Part shown: positions 1 to 7,283 of the stretch, piece after piece
How the letters are laid out: every line of letters starts with the position of its first letter
Position numbering within the stretch: position 1 is the first letter of the stretch
NCBI RefSeq assembly: GCF_017814945.1
Contig: NZ_JAGIPX010000038.1
Location: forward strand, 20,475-84,474
From: Paraburkholderia sp. LEh10
Lineage (GTDB): Bacteria; Pseudomonadota; Gammaproteobacteria; Burkholderiales; Burkholderiaceae
Direction of reading: 5' to 3'
Length of the DNA stretch: 64,000 nt
Translations under genes and position numbers: made by a program
Notes under the pieces: generated by a model
Databases searched by the model: none
Seen by the model: only the letters and a program-made list of their open reading frames with translations
Told to the model about the DNA's origin: nothing

Positions 1-1170
1 GTAGTACACGCCTGAGCCTTCGAAGCGCTCCAGACCGGCGACGTCAGGACGCCGATATTCGGCGCCGCTCGCGATCACCACCGTGCGCGCGGTGATGCGC
101 CGGTTATCGGCGAGTTCGACGACAGGCGGCCGCTTGTCGCAATACAACGCTTTGACCTCGCACGGAATGCCGATATGCGCACCGAACTTCTGCGCCTGGA
201 CGAACGCGCGGCCTGCCAGCGCATGGCCTGTGATTCCCGTCGGAAAGCCCAGATAGTTTTCGATGCGCGAACTCGTGCCGGCCTGGCCGCCTGGCGCGCG
301 GCAGTCGAGCGCCGCAACGGACAGTCCTTCGGATGCCGCATAGACGGCCGTTGCGAGCCCCGCTGGGCCCGCGCCGACAATCGCCACATCGTAGACATGC
401 GTCGGATCGAATTCGGGTATCAGTCCCAGACAGGACGCGAGTTGCCCTTCGTCGGGATTGCGCAGCACCGTGCCATTCGGACAGACGACGAGCGGGAAGT
501 CGTCGGGTTGCGGCGTCAGACGTTCGAGCAGCGCGATGGCTTCGGGGTCCTGTTCCGCATCGAGCGTCATGTTGGGAAACACGTTGCGGCGCAGGAAATT
601 CTGCAGCGCAAGGAGCCGCGCGCTGCCCGATGCGCCGACGAGAACGACGCCGTGCCCGCGTTCGATCACGAGCACGCGCCGAAGAATCAGCGCCCGCATG
701 ATCTTCTCGCCGAGATCGGCTTCGCTGATCATCATCGCGCTCAGTTCTTCCGGACGCAGCAGCATCGCTTCGACGTCTTCCATCACGTGCGCGTCGACCA
801 CGGCGGGCTTGTTCGAGAGCTGTGTGACATCCGAGGTGAACTCGCCGCGCTTCGTGTAGGTGTGAATCACGCGCTCGTGCCCGAGACCGTCGCGGCCGAC
901 GATCCGCACCTTGCCCGAAAGCAGCACGAACACGCCGGGGCAGAGGCTTCCCGCGCGATACAGCATGGCGCCCGCCGGGTAGCGCGACAGATTGCCGAAG
1001 CGGCGAATCCTCTCGATCTCCGCATCCGTGAGGACGGGAAACATCTGCTGATGACGCGGATGGTCGCGCACGCTCGGGTCTTCGAGTAGAGCGCCTTCGT
1101 CGAGGGGACTCGCGTCCGCTGCCGGCTGGCGGGCGGACGGCGCATCTTTTGGCGTTGACTCGTTGCTCAT
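1..1170 (-). CDS. cNMP-domain FAD-dependent oxidoreductase (thioredoxin-reductase-like), 3' end outside window
   Basis: The start codon is the ATG at 1170; the window edge cuts the gene after 390 codons. Residues about 45-150 look like a cyclic-nucleotide-binding (Crp-type) domain. Residues about 175-250 resemble a glutaredoxin-like fold in which the usual CxxC is absent (the stretch reads GASGSARL). From about residue 260 there is a thioredoxin-reductase-like FAD domain with the dinucleotide motif GAGPAGLATA and the GGQAGTSS segment. The layout parallels the receiver-oxidoreductase at 30050, with the cNMP domain in place of the receiver. It presumably works as a signal-gated flavoprotein in the cytoplasm; the electron acceptor is unknown. 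The rest of the FAD/NAD domain is not visible, so the final architecture is inferred from its relative. Confidence 0.88.
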   Translation of the reverse strand, partial: MSNESTPKDAPSARQPAADASPLDEGALLEDPSVRDHPRHQQMFPVLTDAEIERIRRFGNLSRYPAGAMLYRAGSLCPGVFVLLSGKVRIVGRDGLGHERVIHTYTKRGEFTSDVTQLSNKPAVVDAHVMEDVEAMLLRPEELSAMMISEADLGEKIMRALILRRVLVIERGHGVVLVGASGSARLLALQNFLRRNVFPNMTLDAEQDPEAIALLERLTPQPDDFPLVVCPNGTVLRNPDEGQLASCLGLIPEFDPTHVYDVAIVGAGPAGLATAVYAASEGLSVAALDCRAPGGQAGTSSRIENYLGFPTGITGHALAGRAFVQAQKFGAHIGIPCEVKALYCDKRPPVVELADNRRITARTVVIASGAEYRRPDVAGLERFEGSGVYY

Positions 1171-1446
1171 CGCGAGTTCTCCTGCGGCGACTGACGGGCG
1201 CCGCCAGCGGTCGATCGGCTGTCACCGCTGGCGGCAACGTGAAGCTATACAACGTCGAACAAAATCGGCACGGCTGCTGAATGTTTGCGCGCACGTTCTT
1301 TAAAAGCTGCCCGGCAGATTCGGCTCAGATTTTCAAATCAGTTTCTCGTGAACACTTAAATCAGATTTGGGTAAGGTATAGCACTGTGGAACGATTTTTG
1401 GCGCGCTAATTTTCGACATTCTTAGCAATGATGCTGCGGAACAGAG
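1171..1446. other. Divergent intergenic region
   Basis: This stretch separates the leftward oxidoreductase from the rightward acyltransferase remnant and holds no gene. Its right half (about 1300-1440) is clearly more AT-rich than the surroundings and would be the natural place for promoters in both directions, but no pair of promoter boxes is convincing. Confidence 0.4.
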
Positions 1447-1868
1447 ATGTCGGGGAAATTAAACGGAATTCAGGCGCTGCGAGCGCTTGCTGCAATCGCG
1501 GTTGTCGCGCTGCACTTCAATGAACAAATTGGGTTCTATGATCGCGGTGGTGCGCCGCGCCTACTGACATCAGGCGTCGCGTACGTTGGCGCGAGCGGTG
1601 TCGATATCTTCTTTGTGATCAGTGGTTTCATTATGTATTGCACAAGAGCCGAGAGCGTCGCAGGCGCTGCGGCGGCCGCGAATTTCCTGTGGCGCAGCGC
1701 AGTACGAATTTTGCCCCTTACTGGTTCTGGAGAACCATCGGCCTGCTAACGTGGGCATTGCATCTGCTCGGCTATGCGTCGTATTTGATCTATCTGACCC
1801 ATCAGCTTCCGATGATGGTTTTTGCTCGCTACCTAAAAAAAGGATGGTTCGCATCAATAGTGAAATAG
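1447..1868 (+). pseudogene. Acyltransferase 3 family gene, internally deleted and frameshifted
   Basis: The first frame from ATG 1447 encodes a typical membrane acyltransferase (Acyl_transf_3) N-terminus: GIQALRALAAIAVV, then HF, then the VDIFFVISGFIMY segment, and it stops at 1749. Near 1715 one base seems to be missing, and the next frame carries the family's C-terminal signature (LLGYASYLIYLTHQLP), ending at 1868. These proteins are normally about 330-380 residues with ten membrane helices; here the two ends are joined with roughly 200 residues gone. The product cannot be functional. Family members usually O-acylate surface sugars. Confidence 0.85.
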
Positions 1869-2402
1869 CTCGCAATGCCGAATGCGATTGCGATGCAAAT
1901 TGCCGCCCACGGGAGCATGTCTGGTTGTATTGAGCGGCCGATAATCGGCATGTTTTCACGCAAGCCTTTCCGGCAGCCACAGCTTCGTTGTGCCGAGCGA
2001 ATGAGATTCCAGTCTCAGTGGAGCTAAATGGTCCGGTGGGACTTCGATCTTGAAGCAGTGCGTAACAGCCTGTTTGTGACGCGCGGAAGAAGGGTCGTTT
2101 TTCGTTTTTCTGGCGGTCGCGGTTGATGGCACGAGCGCATCAATTCGTCCAGACGCGCGCTTAGGCGATTGCAACGCGTACGGCGACGCCCGCACAAATG
2201 CGAAAGACAGAGCAATCGACTTGTCGGAACGCGCCAAGAACGCCTGTATCCCGTCAAATCATGCAATGAACGCGCACCCGTGCAGCGCATCCGGACGGCT
2301 GGGGGCATTCGTCTGAACGGGTATACCCCATTTCATTCCATCGGGCTGCGCGGTGATCGTCTAAACATCGATGGCGCTGGAAAAAGGCAGTTGGAGGTCG
2401 GC
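1869..2402 (+). other. Gene-free stretch
   Basis: About 530 bases with no credible gene on either strand. The open frames here have no ribosome-binding site or family features. It may include more debris from the deleted acyltransferase locus. Confidence 0.4.
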
Positions 2403-2873
2403 ATGAACCGTTTCGATTCGAGTACCGCATTATTCGTCTTTCACTGGAGTCTAGCCGCGACGTTCGGCGCAGTGAGTCCGATGTGCTTCGCAGCGGCGGG
2501 CGAAGAGGCCGTGCCGAATGCAGCCATCGAGGCTGTCGTCCGCAATGTCCCCGCGCCTTGCGACCGATCGACGACGGCGGCGGTGAAAGAGCCGTTGACG
2601 TTGATGATTCAATCCCCTTCGGGCGAAGCAGTACGGCTGACGTACGCCGCCGACGAAGGATGGCAGACAGACCCCGGTTCAGCCGTCGTGAAGCAAAGCT
2701 CGGGGCGCGTCGAGCCCGTCAGCGCGCCGCAATCTGGTGCTGAATCCGCGCTTGACGACGCAGCCGGCAAGCCGATGACGGTGTTCATCGACGGTCCGAC
2801 TGGCTATACCTACTACTGGAGCCGCGAGCAGGGCTGGAAGTTCGTCGGCCGCCTGACGGGCCGCGTTCAGTAG
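2403..2873 (+). CDS. Predicted secreted hypothetical protein (156 aa)
   Basis: I do not recognise a family. ATG 2403 is preferred over upstream in-frame starts because GGAG sits 7-12 bases before it and it begins a plausible signal peptide (hydrophobic stretch ending around CFAAAGEE, residues 9-33). The mature part repeats a theme: a PLTLMIQSPSGEAVRLTYA segment is echoed later by PMTVFIDGPTGYTYYW, each followed by a W-containing turn (DEGWQ, EQGWK). This suggests two related beta units. Likely periplasmic; role unknown. Confidence 0.65.
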   Translation: MNRFDSSTALFVFHWSLAATFGAVSPMCFAAAGEEAVPNAAIEAVVRNVPAPCDRSTTAAVKEPLTLMIQSPSGEAVRLTYAADEGWQTDPGSAVVKQSSGRVEPVSAPQSGAESALDDAAGKPMTVFIDGPTGYTYYWSREQGWKFVGRLTGRVQ

Positions 2874-2975
2874 GTCTCCAACCGCCGTCGTCTTCTGTCG
2901 ATCCGACGGCTCTTCCACATCCAACTGGCCGCTGGCGCCTGCGCGCCGCACGTTTCTTTTTTCCTATTGAAATTT

Positions 2976-3052
2976 GCACGCAATTAAATCGCGTGCGATT
3001 GACAAAGGCGAGCTTCTCGATCAATATGCGTCGCATGCGATTGAATCGCATG
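2976..3052. promoter_or_regulatory. Inverted repeats upstream of ohr (possible OhrR/MarR operators)
   Basis: At 3034-3052 there is a perfect palindrome with 9-bp arms (CATGCGATT / AATCGCATG) around one central base. At 2976-2996 a weaker one has arms GCACGC / GCGTGC around AATTAAATC. Both sites contain ATT-A/G-AATCGC. OhrR-type MarR repressors bind AT-rich palindromes ahead of ohr genes, so this is the expected location, but no ohrR gene lies nearby. That these are OhrR sites is an inference. Confidence 0.5.
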
Positions 3053-3094
3053 AGTTAAATAAATCGGCACCTCATATCTATCAAGGAGTTCACC

Positions 3095-3544
3095 ATGACC
3101 AAAATCGAAAAAGTGCTGTTCACGGGCAAGACGCACACGACGGCAAGCAGCCGGCCCGGCGCCTCGCGTGGCCACGAAGGGCGCCTCGATATCAGGCTGT
3201 CGGCGTCCGGCAACGGCGCGCATCCGGAACACGTGTTCGAGGCGGCACAGCCGCATCCGACCGCAGAGCAACTGTTTGCAGGCGCGTGGTCGGCCTGCCT
3301 GATTACGGCAATCGGACTGGCGGCCAGCGCACAGAAAGTCGCGCTTCCAGCCGATCTGGCCGTCGATATCGAAGTGGACCTGGGCCAGACGGGTAGCGCG
3401 TGGTTTCTCGCGGCGCGGATCAGCGTGAGCATGCCGGGCGTGCCGCGCGATGTCGCCGAAGCGGTAGTGCACGCCGCCGACGAAATGTGCCCGTACTCGA
3501 AGGCGACACGCGGCAATATCGAGGTCGCCGTCAACGTGATCTAG
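3095..3544 (+). CDS. ohr: Organic hydroperoxide resistance protein (Ohr/OsmC family)
   Basis: A 149-residue Ohr-type peroxidase that reduces organic hydroperoxides with a redox-active cysteine pair, normally recycled by lipoylated proteins. Both catalytic cysteines are visible: C68 in AWSACLITA and C132 in the hallmark MCPYSKATRGN. The start ATG 3095 follows an AAGGAG ribosome site. A second Ohr lies at 41444; the two differ at the N-terminus and around the first cysteine, so they are not a recent duplication. Palindromes just upstream suggest control by a MarR-type repressor. Confidence 0.93.
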   Translation: MTKIEKVLFTGKTHTTASSRPGASRGHEGRLDIRLSASGNGAHPEHVFEAAQPHPTAEQLFAGAWSACLITAIGLAASAQKVALPADLAVDIEVDLGQTGSAWFLAARISVSMPGVPRDVAEAVVHAADEMCPYSKATRGNIEVAVNVI

Positions 3545-3624
3545 GCAACGGGTGCTGGAGGCGCGGGTGCGCTTCCGGCTCGGCCGGCAACGCGAGATCG
3601 GCTGCATCGGCTTCGCTGCGATAT

Positions 3625-3769
3625 GGGCCAAAACATCGGGCCAGAACATCAGGCCAGAACATCAAGGCCAGAACATCAGGCCAAAACATCAGGCCAAAAC
3701 ATCAGGCCAGAACATCAGGCCAGAACATCGGGCTGAAAATATCGGCCCGAAAATATCGGGCCTAGAATA
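3625..3769. repeat. Tandem repeat, about 11 units of 13-14 bp
   Basis: Eleven or so head-to-tail copies of a unit close to GGCCARAACATCA fill the gap between ohr and the next lipoprotein gene. The first units are nearly identical; the last three drift to GGCTGAAAATATC-type variants. Some open frames run through it, but their low-complexity Q/N/K/R translation is a by-product. Such arrays often vary in copy number between strains. Confidence 0.9.
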
Positions 3770-3808
3770 AAGCCGGCAACATTGCCTTCCTCCAATAGAC
3801 GCCGGCCC

Positions 3809-4519
3809 ATGAATCATCACGTTGCCCGTTTCGTTCGTCCAATGTCATCCGCTCTGTGCATGGCTGCCTTTGCCGCGCTCGCTTCGTGCGGCGGCAGCGT
3901 CTGCATCGGCTTTGACGGCTGCACGGGCGCAAACGGAACGCCGAGCATCGGGCTGTCCGGCACGGCCGCGACGGGCAAGGCGCTTGCCAGTGCGACGGTC
4001 AACGTGAATTGCGCACAGGGCTCGGCGGCCACGCTGTCGGATGGCGGCGGACGCTATAGCTTGACGTTCAACGCCGCGCCGCCGTGCATTCTCGCTGTCA
4101 CGTCAGGCGGCACGACGCTTCATTCGCTGGCATTTGCGGGCGGCACGTTCAACACGACACCGGAAACGGAGCTCATGCTCGTCTATCTCGCCGCGCAACT
4201 CGGCACGAGCGAGGCCAATCTGATCGCGAGCTTTCCCAATAACGCGCAGTTCCAGCAGGCGCTGGCAAACCCGAACAATGCGCAGAATGCGCAAGCGGCC
4301 GTCGTCGCGAATCTGCAGCAGCATTATGCGGTGACGCTTGCCGTGCCCGCTTTTCTAAGCACGCCGTTTGTCGTCGGGCAAGCAGGCGTCGACAGCGATC
4401 TCGAGGCGCTTGCGAAAGCAGGCGCCATCGACGCCAACGGCATGCCTGATCCCGCCGCTGTCGCGCTGATGTCGTCGGCGGGAAGTGCTCAGCCGCTCGC
4501 GAAGAAAGCCACGCGCTGA
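3809..4519 (+). CDS. Predicted lipoprotein with carboxypeptidase-regulatory-like domain
   Basis: A 236-residue protein starting at ATG 3809. A TTG nine codons earlier is possible but lies before the signal peptide. The N-terminus is basic, then hydrophobic, ending in a lipobox (ALASC, C27), so it should be lipid-anchored. Residues about 45-120 (SGTAATGKALASATVNV, then SLTF and LAVTSGG) resemble the beta-sandwich repeats of carboxypeptidase-regulatory-like domains. The second half is alanine/asparagine-rich. No catalytic residues are apparent. Exact function unknown. Confidence 0.7.
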   Translation: MNHHVARFVRPMSSALCMAAFAALASCGGSVCIGFDGCTGANGTPSIGLSGTAATGKALASATVNVNCAQGSAATLSDGGGRYSLTFNAAPPCILAVTSGGTTLHSLAFAGGTFNTTPETELMLVYLAAQLGTSEANLIASFPNNAQFQQALANPNNAQNAQAAVVANLQQHYAVTLAVPAFLSTPFVVGQAGVDSDLEALAKAGAIDANGMPDPAAVALMSSAGSAQPLAKKATR

Positions 4520-4641
4520 TCGCGCGACAGCGATACGGGCAGCGCATGTGACGCCACGTTGAGCCGCGCATCGCGCGCGTGCCATCAGTGCGCGCGATGG
4601 GCCAGATGCGTCGGACGTATGCGTGAGCGCAATGAGTCATA

Positions 4642-4939
4642 TGCGCGCCGGCCGTCTACGGGCGGATAAACGGCTTCAACGATGTGCAGATTCTCGACAT
4701 CCGCAGTGGCCGCGCCAGTTTCGACGCGAAGCTCGATGCGCTCGCGCGGCTCGTGAAGACATCGCGGCCAACCGTGGTCATGCCGACAACGCGCTCGCCG
4801 AAGCCTTTTTCGCGGCGGGACGAAGGCGAATCTCGTCGATGCGATCGTTACGATCGGCGACAAGACGGTCACGAACTATCTGCATGCGACGACCCGCGTA
4901 CCCGTCGATTTCCCGGCCGCGCCGAATCTACCCGAATAA
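4642..4939 (+). pseudogene. Remnant of a carboxymuconolactone decarboxylase/AhpD-like gene
   Basis: Reading across two frameshifts (near 4785 and 4822) gives a continuous C-terminal half of a CMD/AhpD-like protein: RSGRASFDAKLDALARLV, then ALAEAFFAAG, then LVDAIVTIGDKTVTNYLHA and a terminal PVDFPAAP, stopping at TAA 4937-4939. The N-terminal half with the CxxC peroxidase motif of this family is missing. The remnant lies upstream of a peroxiredoxin gene, an arrangement seen with real ahpD/ahpC pairs. The family assignment rests on my reading of the pattern, not on an alignment. Confidence 0.65.
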
Positions 4940-4989
4940 GCGCAGCGCCGCACGAGAGACGTTCCAGTAGAAACTTCGTAATAAATGGA

Positions 4990-5024
4990 GGCACCCGTGC
5001 GATATCGCGGGTGCCGCTTTCTTC
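4990..5024 (+). terminator. Hairpin with T-rich tail
   Basis: Perfect 8-bp arms GGCACCCG / CGGGTGCC (4990-4997 and 5008-5015) around a 10-base loop, followed by GCTTTCTTC. This fits a rho-independent terminator for the decayed AhpD-like gene upstream. Confidence 0.65.
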
Positions 5025-5368
5025 ATTCATCCGTCGATTCATGCGCGATGCGTCCGTCTGTGCCGCGGCGAACATATCACCCGGAAAAAGAAGTGCTCAC
5101 TTACGGTCGGCGCACGAAAGCTGTAATTTGTTCTACCCTATAAAGGCTATCTGCAGCGCGCTTTACGTTGTCTCGCATCGCCGCCGTTCGGGAGTTCTGC
5201 CGGGTTCGCTCGCGGTCGCACTCCCTCAAAATGTGGCACCACGGCCGGAGATTTATCGTCGGAACATCCTTATGCCGATTCCGGCTTACCTGGTCGGTCC
5301 GTGCCGCGCCGGCAGCGGCGGTAGCACCACGACGCATTTGTTCGCACCTATTTCCAAGGAGGATGAAG
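5025..5368 (+). other. Leader region of the peroxiredoxin gene
   Basis: About 340 bases without a convincing gene. The peroxiredoxin frame stays open far upstream, but that part lacks family features and the strong ribosome site lies just before ATG 5369. Promoter elements are not clear. Confidence 0.4.
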
Positions 5369-6022
5369 ATGTCGATTCGATTAGGAGAAGAAGCTCCCGA
5401 TTTCACCGCGGAGACCACGGAAGGCACGATCCGCTTTCATGAATGGATCGGGGACAGCTGGGCGATCCTGTTCTCGCATCCGAAGGACTTCACGCCCGTC
5501 TGCACGACGGAACTGGGCTATATGGCGGGACTCAAACCCGAATTCGACAAGCGCAACACGAAGATCATCGGGCTCAGCATCGATCCTGTCAGTGACCACC
5601 AGAAGTGGGCGAAGGACATCGAAGAGACGCAGGGCCACGCGGTCAACTATCCGATGATCGGCGATCCCGATCTGAAGGTCGCGAAGCTCTACGACATGAT
5701 TCACCCGAACGCGAGCGGCGGCCCGCGCACGGCCGTCGACAACGCGACGGTGCGCGCTGTGTTCGTCATCGGGCCGGACAAGAAGGTCAAGGCGACGTTC
5801 GTCTATCCGATGAGTTCGGGTCGCAATTTCGACGAAGTGCTGCGTTTGCTGGACTCGCTGCAATTGAATGCGAAGCACACCGTCGCGACGCCCGTGAACT
5901 GGAAGCCGGGTGAAGACGTCATCATCCCGACGTCCGTTTCCGACGACGCCGCGAAAGAGAAATATCCGCAGGGCTTCAAGACGCTCAAGCCGTATCTGCG
6001 CTACGTGCAGCAACCGAAGTAA
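5369..6022 (+). CDS. 1-Cys peroxiredoxin (Prx6 type)
   Basis: A 217-residue thiol peroxidase of the Prx6/1-Cys group. The peroxidatic cysteine is C45 in HPKDFTPVCTTELG, and no resolving cysteine follows. The long C-terminal part (FETPVNW-like TPVNWKPGEDVIIP, ending LKPYLRYVQQPK) is typical of Prx6 rather than AhpC. The start is fixed by AAGGAGG eight bases before ATG 5369. It reduces peroxides in the cytoplasm. The next gene, a persulfide dioxygenase fusion, suggests a shared role in thiol and peroxide stress. Confidence 0.95.
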   Translation: MSIRLGEEAPDFTAETTEGTIRFHEWIGDSWAILFSHPKDFTPVCTTELGYMAGLKPEFDKRNTKIIGLSIDPVSDHQKWAKDIEETQGHAVNYPMIGDPDLKVAKLYDMIHPNASGGPRTAVDNATVRAVFVIGPDKKVKATFVYPMSSGRNFDEVLRLLDSLQLNAKHTVATPVNWKPGEDVIIPTSVSDDAAKEKYPQGFKTLKPYLRYVQQPK

Positions 6023-6037
6023 GCGCCTTGCCGTCGG

Positions 6038-6068
6038 GCCGGCGCGCGGGGGCTGAACGCGCGCCGGC
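6038..6068. terminator. Strong hairpin after the peroxiredoxin gene
   Basis: Perfect 10-bp arms GCCGGCGCGC / GCGCGCCGGC around an 11-base loop, 16 bases after the stop. There is no T-run, so it may act as an RNA-stabilising or pausing hairpin rather than a classical terminator. Confidence 0.5.
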
Positions 6069-6156
6069 GTATCACCGCACGGGCTGGCTTTTCGCATGAA
6101 TGGGGCGCGGCGCCGCAGTCCGCGCCCCGACGCTTCCTGACACAAGTTGAGAGAAC

Positions 6157-7236
6157 GTGAGCGCGTTGATCTTTCGACAGCTGTTCGACCAGCAATCGTC
6201 TACTTATACCTATCTGCTCGCCGATGCGCACACGCGCGAGGCCGTGCTCATCGATCCCGTGTTCGAACAGGCGCGCCGCGATGCGGCGCTGCTGGAGGAA
6301 CTGGGCCTGCGTCTGCTTTATACGATCGATACGCATGTTCATGCCGATCACGTCACGGGCGCATGGATGCTGAAAAAACGCACGGGCAGCCAGATCGCGA
6401 TCTCGGCGGCGAGCGCGGCGCAAGGCGCGGACCGCTATCTCAACCACGGCGACTCGATTGCATTCGGCGCACATCGCCTGCAAGTGCGCGCGACGCCAGG
6501 TCATACGAATGGGTGCATCAGTCTCGTGCTCGATGACGAATCGATCGCGTTCACGGGCGATTGCCTGCTGATTCGCGGAACAGGGCGCACGGACTTTCAG
6601 AACGGCAGTCCGCACGCGCTGTATCGTGCGGTGCACGAGCAGCTTTTCTCGCTGCCCGAAAACTGTCTGCTGTATCCGGCCCACGACTATCGCGGCCTCA
6701 CGGTGACGAGCGTCGCCGAGGAACGGCGCTTCAATCCGCGCCTAGGCGGTGAGTTGTGCGAAGAGGATTTCACGGGCTACATGACGAACCTGGGACTCGC
6801 GCATCCGCGGCAGATCGACGTGGCGGTTCCGGCGAACATGAAGTGCGGCGTCGCGGCAAGCGATCCGTCGAAAAAGCCCGAGCCCGACTGGGCGCCGCTC
6901 ACGTACACGTTTGCCGGGATCTGGGAAATCCACCCGCAGTGGCTCGAAGAACATCTGCAGTCGGTGCAGATCGTCGATGTGCGCGAGCCCGACGAATACA
7001 ACGGACCGCTCGGGCGCATTCCGCAAGCAAAGCTGATTTCGCTCGGCCACCTCGCTGCGCGCGCGGCGGAGCTCGGCAAGGACCGTCCTGTCGTCACCGT
7101 CTGCCGCGCGGGCGGCAGGTCGGCGCAAGCGACCGTGATTCTTCGTCAGGCGGGATTCGACGACGTTGCGAATCTCGCGGGCGGCATGTTGCGCTGGCGC
7201 GCCGAAGGCCGCGTCGTCGAAAACGGCGGCCTGTAG
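6157..7236 (+). CDS. Persulfide dioxygenase-rhodanese fusion (PRF type)
   Basis: A 359-residue fusion with GTG start at 6157. Residues 1 to about 240 form an ETHE1-like metallo-beta-lactamase domain with HVHADH (H60, H62, D64, H65), ATPGHTNG, FTGDCLLIRG and YPAHDY as metal-site landmarks. Residues about 265-355 are a rhodanese domain with active cysteine in VCRAGGRSAQ. This is the architecture of PRF proteins described from Burkholderia, which oxidise glutathione persulfide to sulfite and move sulfur between glutathione and thiosulfate. It lies 134 bp after the peroxiredoxin gene, so cotranscription is possible but the intervening hairpin argues for some uncoupling. Confidence 0.95.
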   Translation: MSALIFRQLFDQQSSTYTYLLADAHTREAVLIDPVFEQARRDAALLEELGLRLLYTIDTHVHADHVTGAWMLKKRTGSQIAISAASAAQGADRYLNHGDSIAFGAHRLQVRATPGHTNGCISLVLDDESIAFTGDCLLIRGTGRTDFQNGSPHALYRAVHEQLFSLPENCLLYPAHDYRGLTVTSVAEERRFNPRLGGELCEEDFTGYMTNLGLAHPRQIDVAVPANMKCGVAASDPSKKPEPDWAPLTYTFAGIWEIHPQWLEEHLQSVQIVDVREPDEYNGPLGRIPQAKLISLGHLAARAAELGKDRPVVTVCRAGGRSAQATVILRQAGFDDVANLAGGMLRWRAEGRVVENGGL

Positions 7237-7283
7237 CGCGCGTTTTACGCCTGGCGCGTCAGGACATCACGCGCGCTGCGCGA

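Noticed and set aside
3625..3769. CRISPR array
   Set aside because: The units are contiguous 13-mers with no spacers; no cas gene is present.
3552..3770. Open frame through the tandem repeat
   Set aside because: Its translation is just the repeat unit (SGQNIRPEH-type); no ribosome site; treated as a repeat, not a gene.
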